Notes: generated from the letters alone by a model not told the origin. A stretch of 9,476 nt of DNA from an uncultured Planctomycetaceae bacterium (GCA_945957305.1 CAMFLN010000063.1:1-9476); one strand, 5' to 3'. Shown: positions 1 to 7,188, counted from the stretch's first letter. Program-made: numbers and translations.

Positions 1-60
1 TGCAGCCCCGCTAAACACAAAAGCGCGCTGGCTTTCGCATTCTTGCAGGACAAAAGCCGC

Positions 61-894
61 ATGTATTACATCGACCCACACATTCACATGGAGTCGCGCG
101 TCACTGACGATTACGAGACACTGGCCAAGATGGGCTGCGTCGCGGTTAGCGAGCCCGCCTTCTGGGCTGGATTTGATCGCGGCAGCGTCGACGGCTTTCG
201 CGATTACTTTCGGCAGCTCACTGAATTCGAACCCAAGCGCGCCGGCTGGTATCGTGTGCAACATTTCACCTGGCTATGCATCAACGCCAAAGAGGCCGAG
301 AACGTCAGCCTGTCGCGTGAAGTGATCGCCATGATCCCCGAGTTTCTCGATCGACCCGGCGTGCTGGGGATCGGCGAGATCGGCCTGAACAAGAATACGC
401 GCAACGAGTCGATCATATTTCTCGAACACCTGGACCTGGCGGCGAAGACAAACGAACAGATTCTCATTCACACGCCCCACTTGGAAGATAAGTACAAGGG
501 GACGCGGATGATTCTGGACATGCTCTGCGACGATCGCCGCTTGGAGCGCAGCCGGGTGCTGGTCGATCATGTCGAGGAGCATACGATCCGCCCGGTGCTC
601 GAAGCGGGCTTCTGGGCCGGTATGACCCTCTACCCCGTCAGCAAGTGCAATCCGCAACGCGCAGTCGACATGGTCGAGATGTACGGGCCAGAGAGGCTGC
701 TGGTCAATTCGGCCGGCGACTGGGGACCGTCAAAGCCGACGGCCGTGCCCGACTTCATCATGGCGATGCGTCTGCGCGGCCATCCTGAGTCGCTGATTCG
801 GCGGATCGTGTACGAGAACCCGCTGGAGTTCTTCAGCCAAAGCCGCGGGTTTCAATTCACGCCACCGGAAGTAGCGGAAGCGGCAGAGTTGTAG
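61..894 (+). CDS. eboB: TatD-family metal-dependent hydrolase, EboB-type
   Basis: A 277-residue TIM-barrel amidohydrolase of the TatD branch, predicted cytosolic. Visible metal ligands are the HxH pair His7/His9 near the N-terminus, Glu106 in GIGEIGLN, His137 in ILIHTPH, His170 in LVDH and Asp220 in SAGDWG, so the active site looks intact. The N-terminal DPHIHM, TDDYE and EPAFWAG motifs match the EboB subgroup as I remember it rather than DNA-repair TatD. I chose ATG at 61 because family members begin MxxIDPHIHM and AGGA at 47-50 lies 10 nt upstream; a TTG at 43 is an alternative, and the frame stays open to the window edge. EboB proteins belong to the ebo locus, associated in cyanobacteria with export of a precursor to the periplasm; the substrate is unknown. 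The gene converges on the EboF-type gene. The TatD assignment is firm, the EboB label likely. Confidence 0.9.
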   Translation: MYYIDPHIHMESRVTDDYETLAKMGCVAVSEPAFWAGFDRGSVDGFRDYFRQLTEFEPKRAGWYRVQHFTWLCINAKEAENVSLSREVIAMIPEFLDRPGVLGIGEIGLNKNTRNESIIFLEHLDLAAKTNEQILIHTPHLEDKYKGTRMILDMLCDDRRLERSRVLVDHVEEHTIRPVLEAGFWAGMTLYPVSKCNPQRAVDMVEMYGPERLLVNSAGDWGPSKPTAVPDFIMAMRLRGHPESLIRRIVYENPLEFFSQSRGFQFTPPEVAEAAEL

Positions 895-900
895 GGCAAC

Positions 901-943
901 ATTGGCCAAGAAGACTTGGCAATTGATCCGCAATGAGCATTGC
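901..943. terminator. Two small hairpins between convergent genes
   Basis: Seven bases after the TatD-type stop codon a stem forms between 901-910 and 915-923. GCCAAG pairs perfectly with CTTGGC around the loop AAGA, and ATT/AAT pair beyond one bulged G. A second perfect 5-bp stem, GCAAT (930-934) with ATTGC (939-943), has a 4-base loop. Neither is followed by a strong T-run, so these are at best weak or bidirectional terminators. The position between two converging genes supports that role. Confidence 0.35.
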
Positions 944-1015
944 CCAGATCGCCAAGCGTGGCCTCAGGAGTCTGCCCTCTTCACTGCCCGCAGCCCTCTG
1001 CCTGCCGCCGACTAT

Positions 1016-2470
1016 TTAAATTCCATATTGCCGCAGCACGAGGTCGCAGACGTCCGTATCGGCGATGGCGTTCCCCACCAACACGCCGCGCTCGGACGAA
1101 ATGATCACGCCGCGCTGAAATTCTTCCCGCGCGGGCGCCCCGTGTGATCCGCGCACCAGTGTCGCGTCGAGCGGAATGCCCGGCGCAGGTCGCATTCCCG
1201 GCCCCGCGCCACCAGTGGGACCTGCTGCTGGGCCGGCGCCAGGTGCTGCGCCCGCCGTCGGCGCACTCCCTGCTTCCTTCATTTTCGCCGCCAGGGCCGC
1301 CATCATCTTCAGTGTCGCGGCATCGAGAAACATCTCCACCGGATCGTAGCCTGGCTTCTGATGGATATCGACCGTGCGGGCGAAGGCCGGCGCCTGCGCA
1401 TCGTCGAGCCAATAGTAATACGCCTGCCAACTGTTGGGGCTGGATATCAAAACGACCTCGCCGGCGCGATCGTGATCCAACCCGTAGCGTTGTTTATCGT
1501 CGCCGGTTAGCACTTCGTCGATTCCTTGCCGTCCGCGAAACAGATCCGCGACGCGGGCGATCGTTTGCGGATCCTGGTCGCGCACGAAGATGTGCGAAAG
1601 CTGATGATCGACCAGCGCCCAGGCGGCGCTTGCCGCCAGGTCTAAATGCTCGCCGTCGTCGCGCTTTTCCACGGCCAGCAGGCCTGCCTCGCGCAGCACG
1701 CGATTGGGATAGGTCACATGATCGACCGGCACGATGGCGTATTCGCTGGCGACCAGATACAGCGGATCACGTCCGGCGTAAACTTCGCGCAGTCCTGTAA
1801 AAAGCCGGCCCAAAACCTCGTCGAGCGCGGCGAGTGCCTGCTGCGCCTCGGGGCTGTCGGGCCCCGTCTTCTGCGCGGCGTAGTCCAGGTGTGGCAGGTA
1901 GATGTAAAAGAAGTCGGGCTTGTAGGCCCGCGCCGCATGCAGGGCCGAATCGACGATCCACGCGCTCGATTTGATGTTCGCGATCGGGCCCCAGAAATGT
2001 TGCAGGGGAAAATGACCCAGCGCGTCGCGCAGCTCACCATACAGCTCGGCGGGCTTGGTATAGCACCACAGCGATTCACTGCCGTCAGGATTGTGAATCG
2101 GCGCGGGCGTGCAGATGTAATCGGCGCCGCAGCCCTTACTGTGCAGCGGAAACCACACGGCGGAGGTGATGCCGGGATCGCGCTCGTGCAACAGATCCCA
2201 GATCTGTGGCCGCTCGATACATTCATTCCACGCGGTCCACATTTCAATCTCGCGCTTGTCGCGATAGTAGAAGCCGTTGGCGATCACGCCATGCTCATTC
2301 GGCAGCGCGCCGGTGGTCATTGCGGCCTGCACAGGGCAAGTGACGCAGGGAAAGCTCGGCACTAGTGTTGCCTCTTCCCCCTGCGACGCCAGGCGGGCGA
2401 GGTTCGGCATGGCAGCAATATCGCGGGCACGCAAACCGGGAATCGACAGCAGCACAACCTGGTCAGACAT
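1016..2470 (-). CDS. eboF: Alkaline phosphatase superfamily (nucleotide pyrophosphatase/phosphodiesterase-like) protein, EboF-type
   Basis: A 484-residue protein with the type I phosphodiesterase/nucleotide pyrophosphatase fold. The nucleophile motif is FPCVTCPVQ (Thr44), followed by LPNEHG (His60). Later conserved blocks are [10 protein letters not shown] (Asp196), [12 protein letters not shown] (243-251), [17 protein letters not shown] with GYDP (Asp368, His370, Asp376) and RGSHGAP (His443). No clear signal peptide is seen, so it is probably cytosolic. Expected activity is hydrolysis of a phosphodiester or phosphomonoester; the substrate is unknown. Two canonical metal-ligand positions differ: the usual DG near the N-terminus is IPG, and the usual DHG is SEY. 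I recall related actinobacterial and cyanobacterial proteins sharing these changes, and that subgroup is the ebo-cluster phosphatase. An Ala/Gly/Pro-rich stretch (about 401-431) precedes the SHG motif. ATG at 2470 has AGGAA at 2485-2481, 10 nt upstream, and gives the expected N-terminus; an upstream ATG at 2521 would add 17 unconserved-looking residues. The letter F is from memory. Confidence 0.85.
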   Translation of the reverse strand: MSDQVVLLSIPGLRARDIAAMPNLARLASQGEEATLVPSFPCVTCPVQAAMTTGALPNEHGVIANGFYYRDKREIEMWTAWNECIERPQIWDLLHERDPGITSAVWFPLHSKGCGADYICTPAPIHNPDGSESLWCYTKPAELYGELRDALGHFPLQHFWGPIANIKSSAWIVDSALHAARAYKPDFFYIYLPHLDYAAQKTGPDSPEAQQALAALDEVLGRLFTGLREVYAGRDPLYLVASEYAIVPVDHVTYPNRVLREAGLLAVEKRDDGEHLDLAASAAWALVDHQLSHIFVRDQDPQTIARVADLFRGRQGIDEVLTGDDKQRYGLDHDRAGEVVLISSPNSWQAYYYWLDDAQAPAFARTVDIHQKPGYDPVEMFLDAATLKMMAALAAKMKEAGSAPTAGAAPGAGPAAGPTGGAGPGMRPAPGIPLDATLVRGSHGAPAREEFQRGVIISSERGVLVGNAIADTDVCDLVLRQYGI

Positions 2471-2536
2471 GTTTCCAAATTTCCTGGAATGAAACTCTTC
2501 GTGGCGAAGGGCGTGCGACAACTCGCGCGCAAGCTA

Positions 2537-2552
2537 GCAGAGCGAGCTCTGC
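2537..2552. repeat. Perfect inverted repeat upstream of the phosphatase gene
   Basis: GCAGAGC (2537-2543) and GCTCTGC (2546-2552) are exact reverse complements separated by GA. In RNA this would fold as a 6-bp stem with a 4-base loop; in DNA it is a near-perfect palindrome that a dimeric regulator could bind. It lies 67 bp upstream of the phosphatase start, in its leader or promoter region. Function is inferred from position only. Confidence 0.4.
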
Positions 2553-2670
2553 CGCGGCACGGTCTGTCTCGCCTACGGTCGCTCGCGATTATCACCGATC
2601 AGCGCTTGCTGGGCGAGAGACCCGGAACGGTCTGAATTTAGCGATTGTCATGGTTGCGCAAGCGAACCGC

Positions 2671-2690
2671 GCCAGCAGACTCGTGCTGGC
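2671..2690. repeat. Perfect 7-bp stem-loop upstream of a possible promoter
   Basis: GCCAGCA (2671-2677) pairs exactly with TGCTGGC (2684-2690) around the 6-base loop GACTCG. It ends ten bases before the -35-like element at 2700. It could be an operator for the secreted-protein gene or a structure in a minus-strand leader. No T-run follows on either strand, so it is not a classical terminator. Confidence 0.4.
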
Positions 2691-2699
2691 TGTAAATCC

Positions 2700-2728
2700 T
2701 TGTCCCACATGGATGTCAGGGATAAACT
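2700..2728 (+). promoter_or_regulatory. Possible sigma70-type promoter for the Pro/Val-rich secreted protein gene
   Basis: TTGTCC (2700-2705) and TAAACT (2723-2728) each match 4 of 6 bases of the housekeeping consensus, with the ideal 17-bp spacer. They lie about 120 bp before the ATG at 2849, which would leave a long leader. Short degenerate matches like this arise by chance, so this is tentative. Confidence 0.3.
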
Positions 2729-2848
2729 ACGTTTCACCAGTGCTCTCGTCGTGGTTCGCTACGACCTGCGTCAATGAGCGTGGAATGCGTAAAAGCTGAA
2801 TGGATCGCCGCCGCTTTTCGAGCGGTTGAACAGAAAGGAAGTTGCCAG

Positions 2849-3226
2849 ATGTCCAAGATTACTTTGACCGCGTTGGCCTTGATCATGCTCACTGCGGCGT
2901 CGGCCAGCGCCGACATCTACCGCTTTGATGCGCCGCAAACCACTTTGCCGATGCAATATCCGGTGTACGCTCCGACCACGGTGGCCCAAGTCGCGCCGCC
3001 GGTTGTGGTGCAGCCTCCGGTCGTGGCCCAACCCGCGGTCGTGGCTCAGCCTCCGGTCGTTGTGCAATCTCCGGTTGTCGCGCAGCCAGCGATTGTCCCG
3101 GCCCCCGTGGTCGCTCCTGCTCCGGTGGTGACGTACTACGCTCCGGGCCCGGTGTATTACGCTCCGATGCGTGCCCGGACGATCGTCCGCCCCTGGGGCG
3201 CTCGGACGGTATACCGCTATTGGTAA
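2849..3226 (+). CDS. Small secreted Pro/Val-repeat protein, unknown function
   Basis: A 125-residue protein with a clear Sec signal peptide. It has a short Lys-containing n-region (MSK), a hydrophobic core TALALIMLTAA and an A-S-A cleavage site with predicted cut before Asp22. The mature part is low complexity: six near-perfect hexapeptides of the form P/A-V-V-V/A-Q-P (residues 51-86), then APVV-type repeats, then a Tyr/Pro/Arg-rich tail (YYAPGPVYYAP, ending VYRYW). There are no cysteines. ATG at 2849 is chosen because it begins the signal peptide and follows AAGGAAG at 2835-2841 with a 7-nt spacer; an ATG at 2774 in the same frame would bury the signal. Planctomycetes encode many such short exported Pro/Tyr-rich proteins, and a cell-envelope or surface role is plausible. 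I do not recognise a named family. A stem-loop follows the gene. Confidence 0.8.
   Translation: MSKITLTALALIMLTAASASADIYRFDAPQTTLPMQYPVYAPTTVAQVAPPVVVQPPVVAQPAVVAQPPVVVQSPVVAQPAIVPAPVVAPAPVVTYYAPGPVYYAPMRARTIVRPWGARTVYRYW
2999..3106 (+). repeat. Six tandem 18-bp units encoding P/A-V-V-V/A-Q-P hexapeptides
   Basis: Six consecutive in-frame 18-bp units begin at 2999, 3017, 3035, 3053, 3071 and 3089. They encode PVVVQP, PVVAQP, AVVAQP, PVVVQS, PVVAQP and AIVPAP. Units differ mainly at third codon positions and in alternating Pro/Ala and Val/Ala. That pattern suggests old tandem duplication with selection on the peptide rather than fresh slippage. Confidence 0.8.
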
Positions 3227-3244
3227 GCGATTGGACAAAGACCA

Positions 3245-3271
3245 CCGTGCGATCTTGCGGGGATCGCACGG
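3245..3271 (+). terminator. Perfect 10-bp stem-loop after the secreted-protein gene
   Basis: CCGTGCGATC (3245-3254) pairs exactly with GATCGCACGG (3262-3271) around a 7-base loop. It begins 19 bases after the stop codon at 3226. There is no T-run after it, so it may act as a weak terminator, an mRNA 3'-end stabiliser, or an attenuator ahead of the glycosyltransferase gene that starts at 3332. Confidence 0.5.
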
Positions 3272-3331
3272 CGTGCGGATTCGTCGGTTCCCCCATTGCT
3301 CGGGGATGAATCGTCGTCTTGAATACGTCGC

Positions 3332-5473
3332 ATGAAACCTGGTAAACGTTCTGCGCCGAATCGGTCCGCGGAAGTACCGCAACGCCCGCCGCAAAAAAAT
3401 CGCGTGGCATTAGGGTTGTCGCCGCGCGTCTGGCAGTTAATCGGTGGGATCTTTCTTCTCGCCGCGGTATGGGTCGTCTATCGCCCGGCCCTGGATGCGC
3501 CGTTCATCTTCGATGACGGCGCCACGATTCTGCACAATTCGTCGATTGTGCATCTGTGGCCGCTGGTCAGTGCCACGGACTATGCGCCGCTGCAGGCTCC
3601 GCCTGAGGCTCCCGTACATGGTCGACCGTTGGTCAATTTGACCTTTGCAATCAATTATCATTTCAACCAGTTGCAACCTCGTCCGTACCGAGTGGTGAAC
3701 ATTTTGCTGCACGTGGCCAACGCCCTGTTGCTCTGGGTGTTGGTGCGACGGACGCTGCAACTTCGGTACTTCCACGAGCGCCTTTCCGCGGTTGCAGAGT
3801 CGCTGGCCTTTGCCGCGGCGCTGGCCTGGGCGCTTCACCCCTTGGCCACTGAATGTGTGATTTACATCACGCAACGTACCGAGCTGATGATGGCCCTGTG
3901 CTATTTCGGGAGCATGTACGCGGCGTTACGTTACTGGGAAGCTGCGGGGCGCGGCCCACGTTCCCTGTGGTGTGGCGCGGCGATCGTGATCTGTGCGCTG
4001 GGAATGCTGTGCAAGGAATCGATGGCCACGGCACCGGCCGTGGCGCTGCTGTTCGAGCGGACGTTCATCGCGGGAACGTTTCGCCGCGCACTGCGCGACT
4101 CGTGGCCGTTGTACCTGGGGCTGATGCTCGCTTGGACACCACTCGTGGCGCTGAATTTTCATGGCACGCGCACGCCGATGGTGGGATTCAATCTCGGCGT
4201 GAGCGGTCCTGCCTGGTGGTTAACGCAGGCCAAGGTTCTTTTGTTGTACCTCAAGCTGGCTGTATGGCCTTGGCCGCTTGTCATTCATTACGAAATGCCG
4301 TTTCTGGAAAGCCTCGGTGCAGCATGGCCCTGGGTGCTGGGCGCGGGAATACTGGCGATCGGGGCCATCGTGCTCGTAGCGCGAGGCGCGGCGGCGGGAT
4401 TCGTGATAGCCGGAGTCTTCGTGCTTCTCTCTCCCACGCTGGTTGTGCCCATCTCGACCGAGGTCGCGGCCGAGCGGCGCATGTACTTGCCGCTCGCACT
4501 ATTGATCTCCTGGGCCGTGGTCGTCGGCTACCAGGCCGTCGTGCGCTTAACTGCGCGAGCGACCGACACTGCAGACCCGCGGCGTCGGTGGTCGCCTCTG
4601 TTGCTGACAGTAAGCGGAGTGTCGTTGGTTGCCATGATCTATGGCATGCTCAGCACCGTGCGTGCCAATATCTATGAGTCCGATCTGCGACTGTGGAGTG
4701 ACACCGAGAAATATCAACCTGACAGTGTCACTGTCCACATCAATCTGGGGCTCGCCCTGCAACAAGAAGGTCGTTCTGCCGAGGCGATCGAACATTACCA
4801 TCGGGCGGTCGCACTGCAGCCGGATTATTTCTTTGCACATTACAAGTTAGCTCATGCTCTCGAGGCAGCGGGACGCACGAATGAAGCGCGCGCAGCGTTC
4901 GCCGAGGCCTCGAAGTTGCGTCCCGACTTTGCCGCCGGCCACTACGACTTGGGGCGATTGCTGCAATTGACCGGTCAATTGCAACAAGCACAGGTAGAAT
5001 ACGACGAAGCATTGCGGCTCTACCCGAATTTCCCGAGGGCTCGCTTTGCGCTAGGAACATTGTTCGAAAAGATGGACGATCCTGACTCCGCTCAGCGCGA
5101 GTACGAAGAGGCATTGCGTTTGCATCCCGATTTTCCGGCCGCGCATCGTAACTTGGGGATCATGTTGGGGCGGTCCGGACAAGTGGAAGCGGCGCTCGCG
5201 CATTTCGAGGCAGTGCGAAAACTGGCCCCGTCGGTCGACGCCTTCTCCAACCTGGCTGTCGCTTATTCACGGTTGCAACGTCCCACTGAAGCTTTGGCGG
5301 CCGCGCAAGCGGCGTCTCAGATGGCCCGTGCCCAGGGACAAACGGCTGATGCCCAGCGACTCGAACAATGGGCAGCCCACTACCGCCGGTCACTAGCCAG
5401 CGGGGCAGCAAGCTCGTCGTCCCCCGCCGCTGCTCCCGCGGCCAGTTCCCCGCCCCCGAATACTGAGCCGTAA
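3332..5473 (+). CDS. TMTC-like multi-spanning glycosyltransferase (GT-C type) with C-terminal TPR domain
   Basis: A 713-residue membrane protein in two halves. A basic N-terminal tail leads to the first helix (about 34-50). Next comes a loop with APFIFDD (Asp61/Asp62), the acidic pair expected of GT-C lipid-linked sugar transferases. Around nine more hydrophobic segments run to about residue 440, with TMTC-like signatures HPLATECV, QRTELM and AERRMYLPL. Residues 464-667 form about six TPRs with typical LGLALQQEGRSAEAIEHY-like units; the end (about 690-713) is Ala/Ser/Pro-rich. The architecture resembles the animal TMTC O-mannosyltransferases and their bacterial relatives, which transfer a sugar from a lipid carrier to protein at the outer face. 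Donor and acceptor here are unknown. ATG at 3332 gives a sensible N-terminus but has no clear ribosome binding site. The gene may be read with the secreted-protein gene 105 bp upstream, though a stem-loop lies between. Confidence 0.85.
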   Translation: MKPGKRSAPNRSAEVPQRPPQKNRVALGLSPRVWQLIGGIFLLAAVWVVYRPALDAPFIFDDGATILHNSSIVHLWPLVSATDYAPLQAPPEAPVHGRPLVNLTFAINYHFNQLQPRPYRVVNILLHVANALLLWVLVRRTLQLRYFHERLSAVAESLAFAAALAWALHPLATECVIYITQRTELMMALCYFGSMYAALRYWEAAGRGPRSLWCGAAIVICALGMLCKESMATAPAVALLFERTFIAGTFRRALRDSWPLYLGLMLAWTPLVALNFHGTRTPMVGFNLGVSGPAWWLTQAKVLLLYLKLAVWPWPLVIHYEMPFLESLGAAWPWVLGAGILAIGAIVLVARGAAAGFVIAGVFVLLSPTLVVPISTEVAAERRMYLPLALLISWAVVVGYQAVVRLTARATDTADPRRRWSPLLLTVSGVSLVAMIYGMLSTVRANIYESDLRLWSDTEKYQPDSVTVHINLGLALQQEGRSAEAIEHYHRAVALQPDYFFAHYKLAHALEAAGRTNEARAAFAEASKLRPDFAAGHYDLGRLLQLTGQLQQAQVEYDEALRLYPNFPRARFALGTLFEKMDDPDSAQREYEEALRLHPDFPAAHRNLGIMLGRSGQVEAALAHFEAVRKLAPSVDAFSNLAVAYSRLQRPTEALAAAQAASQMARAQGQTADAQRLEQWAAHYRRSLASGAASSSSPAAAPAASSPPPNTEP

Positions 5474-5482
5474 CCGAGGGCG

Positions 5483-6535
5483 CTACACCCGCACGCCGCG
5501 ATAGTTCGTCGTGCGTGGCTTGGCGCGACGCATCAAGTCTGGCAGCGCTTTGTCGTGACCCAGAATGACGAAGGTGTCCCCCGCGGCCAGGTCTTCGGAA
5601 GGATCGGGGGCGCGCACGACGGTTCCATCACGGCGCTTGATCGCTACCACGACAAACCCTCCTTGGCCGCTGACTTCCACATTGCCCACTTTCTGTCCTA
5701 CCAGCGGCGACTCGGGCTTCAGTTCGATCTCGGTCAACTCCAGCCCGATGTGGCGCAGTTCTTCGTTCAGGTGCGCGTTGCCCGTCGCTTCGAGCAGCAT
5801 GTCCTCGGCCGATGGCCTGACGATCATGTGGGCAATCTTGGTGGCGCCGATCAGGGCGGGCAGCACGACGCGGTTGGCGCCCGAGCGAATCAGCTTTTTC
5901 TCGGTCGACGGCGATTCCGCCCGGGCGATGATCTGAATCGTGGGGTTCAAGTCGCGCGCCGTCAGCGTCACAAAGACGTTGGAAGTATCGTCCGAAAGGA
6001 CGGCCGCCATGACGCGTGCCCGCAGGATGCCGGCCGCTTCGAGCGTGCGTTCCTCGGAGGCATTTCCCAGCAGCGTCAGATAGCCCATGGCCTGGGCTTC
6101 GCCAATGCGACTCTCTGAGGAGTCGATAATGACGAACTGCTGGTTCGCCGCGGCCAGGTCGCTGGCCAGCATTTGGCCGACACGCCCGTAGCCACAGATC
6201 AGGGTATGACCGGAGAGTTGTTCGATGCCTTTGGACATGCGACGGGTTCCCAGAACTCGATTGATCTCGCCCTCGGCGAGCATTTGTACAAATCCCCCCA
6301 CGAAGTAGATGCCGGACGAACAGCCGGCAATGATCACGGCCATCGTGAAAATCTTCAGGTTGGGATGGTCGAGCGGCTTGGCCTCGCCATAGCCCACGCC
6401 GAAGACGGTGATGACGACCATGTAGATGGCGTCGAGAAACTGCCAACCGGCGATCATGTAGCCGGTGACTGCGACAACGCAGGTCAGCCCAAAAAAAGTC
6501 GCCCCAACAATGATGCGGCGCATCGAACTGTTCAT
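5483..6535 (-). CDS. Two-helix potassium channel with cytoplasmic RCK (TrkA-N/TrkA-C) domains
   Basis: A 350-residue ion channel. Helix 1 is about residues 8-30, the pore loop carries the filter TVFGVGYGE (43-51), and helix 2 is about 61-83. A linker leads to a Rossmann RCK-N domain with LICGYGRVG (GxGxxG at 115-120) and the nucleotide-contacting acidic residue in VIID (Asp138). An RCK-C domain spans about 262-338 (LTEIELKPESPLVG to FVILGHDKAL). This layout matches MthK/Kch-type K+ channels that assemble as tetramers in the inner membrane and are gated by ligands on the RCK ring. The filter ends in Glu instead of the usual Asp, with Phe-Gly-Val before GYG. The start is uncertain: ATG at 6535 and ATG at 6523 both lack a clear ribosome binding site. 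The gene converges on the glycosyltransferase with only 9 bp between stop codons, so no room exists for separate terminators. Confidence 0.9.
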   Translation of the reverse strand: MNSSMRRIIVGATFFGLTCVVAVTGYMIAGWQFLDAIYMVVITVFGVGYGEAKPLDHPNLKIFTMAVIIAGCSSGIYFVGGFVQMLAEGEINRVLGTRRMSKGIEQLSGHTLICGYGRVGQMLASDLAAANQQFVIIDSSESRIGEAQAMGYLTLLGNASEERTLEAAGILRARVMAAVLSDDTSNVFVTLTARDLNPTIQIIARAESPSTEKKLIRSGANRVVLPALIGATKIAHMIVRPSAEDMLLEATGNAHLNEELRHIGLELTEIELKPESPLVGQKVGNVEVSGQGGFVVVAIKRRDGTVVRAPDPSEDLAAGDTFVILGHDKALPDLMRRAKPRTTNYRGVRV

Positions 6536-6887
6536 ACGCGCGCGGCGGGCGAAAACTTTTAGGAATTCGGGCGGAAACGAGTATGAAGGTCCTCAAGCAA
6601 ATCTCGCGCCGGCGGGCGAACGGCGCTGACAAGCGCGCCGCAAGTCGTCAACCTGCAAGTATTTCCACGGAGTCCCCTCGCCTAAAAATCGTAAACACCA
6701 ACCCCGGTGTGCTTAATTCTCAGGCAGTGGGGGCACAGATCGCGGCGACGGCGACAGCGGAGCACGGGCCGTCCTGCGATCCTGCTGACGATTCCCTCTG
6801 GGCAATGTACGATTGATCATTCGCACTCTCGCCAGGCGACGCAAGTTCGTCCTGGGCCCCGCTTAAATCGCACTACGGAACCTGGTC
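6536..6887. other. Divergent intergenic region with no recognised gene
   Basis: About 350 bp separate the channel gene (minus) from the small conserved gene (plus). A 77-codon open frame from 6583 shows no recognisable motif and reads through composition unlike neighbouring proteins, so I do not call it. A 5-bp stem, ACACC (6695-6699) with GGTGT (6706-6710), and a possible promoter at 6785-6813 are the only structures I noticed. Confidence 0.55.
6785..6813 (+). promoter_or_regulatory. Possible promoter for the 93-residue conserved gene
   Basis: CTGACG (6785-6790) and TACGAT (6808-6813) each match 4 of 6 consensus bases with a 17-bp spacer. Transcription would start near 6820, leaving a leader of about 70 nt before the ATG at 6888. 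Position is favourable but the match is weak. Confidence 0.25.
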
Positions 6888-7169
6888 ATGACCGACACAC
6901 CGTCCCCCGAAAATACGTCGCCAAGTCGCGCCGAGGCTCCCCCGACTCCCGAGGTCTTGAAGGCCGCCATGAAGGCTTTCAAGAAACGCCTGAAACTGAC
7001 GCAGCTCGACGATGCCTCGCGGATTGGGCGCGGTCCCACCAGTTCCGGCGGCCATTCGGCAATCGCGGGCATCACCCCTCCGAATCAATATCCAAAGGCG
7101 GTGTGGGAAGCGCTGGCCGACGAGGGCAAATTGCGCCGCGCGGGACATGGAACCTATTCGCTCGCCTGA
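6888..7169 (+). CDS. Small conserved hypothetical protein (planctomycete type)
   Basis: A 93-residue protein with no signal peptide or membrane segment. A Pro/Ser-rich acidic start (about 1-21) precedes a basic helix, PEVLKAAMKAFKKRLKL (about 21-37). Then come LDDASRIGRGP, a Gly/Ser-rich turn, ITPPNQYPKAVWEAL and a final GKLRRAGHGTYSLA. I recall similar short proteins, with the helix, the PPNQ-P-VW block and a G-YEL-like end, as uncharacterised planctomycete proteins; no function is known to me. The basic helix and the compact C-terminal half could suggest nucleic-acid or ribosome binding, which is speculation. ATG at 6888 is preceded by GGAA at 6877-6880 with a 7-nt spacer. The gene converges on the UbiA-like gene with 19 bp between stop codons. 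Confidence 0.75.
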   Translation: MTDTPSPENTSPSRAEAPPTPEVLKAAMKAFKKRLKLTQLDDASRIGRGPTSSGGHSAIAGITPPNQYPKAVWEALADEGKLRRAGHGTYSLA

Positions 7170-7188
7170 GCTCGCCGGCGAACCGCCG

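Larger units (their letters stand above)
2471..2848. other. Divergent intergenic region
   Basis: About 380 bp lie between the start of the minus-strand phosphatase gene and the start of the plus-strand secreted-protein gene. I see no convincing gene: open frames here have no recognisable protein and atypical codon use. The region must carry promoters for both directions. It contains two perfect stem-loops (2537-2552 and 2671-2690) and one plausible promoter toward the plus strand at 2700-2728, listed separately. Confidence 0.6.

Noticed and set aside
1144..1800. 218-codon plus-strand open frame opposite the phosphatase gene
   Set aside because: Arg/Pro-rich shadow of the real minus-strand gene, with no recognisable motif; the opposite strand has clear family motifs.
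1646..2365. 239-codon plus-strand open frame opposite the phosphatase gene
   Set aside because: Exact antisense codon register of a well-supported coding region in high-GC DNA; no domain seen.
2999..3106. Short repeats considered as a CRISPR array
   Set aside because: Units are contiguous, 18 bp, in frame and without unique spacers, so they are protein-coding repeats.
2771..3394. 207-codon minus-strand open frame over the secreted-protein gene
   Set aside because: His/Arg/Asp-rich low-complexity translation is the antisense of the PVV repeats; the plus strand has a signal peptide and ribosome binding site.
3853..4677. 274-codon plus-strand open frame inside the glycosyltransferase gene
   Set aside because: Out-of-frame shadow; the 713-residue frame has continuous membrane helices and TPRs across this region.
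5628..6632. 334-codon minus-strand open frame overlapping the channel gene
   Set aside because: Shifted frame of the channel gene with Arg/His-rich sequence; the channel frame holds the filter and Rossmann motifs.
6583..6816. 77-codon plus-strand open frame in the gene-free stretch
   Set aside because: No ribosome binding site of note, no recognisable sequence and no hydrophobic or domain pattern.
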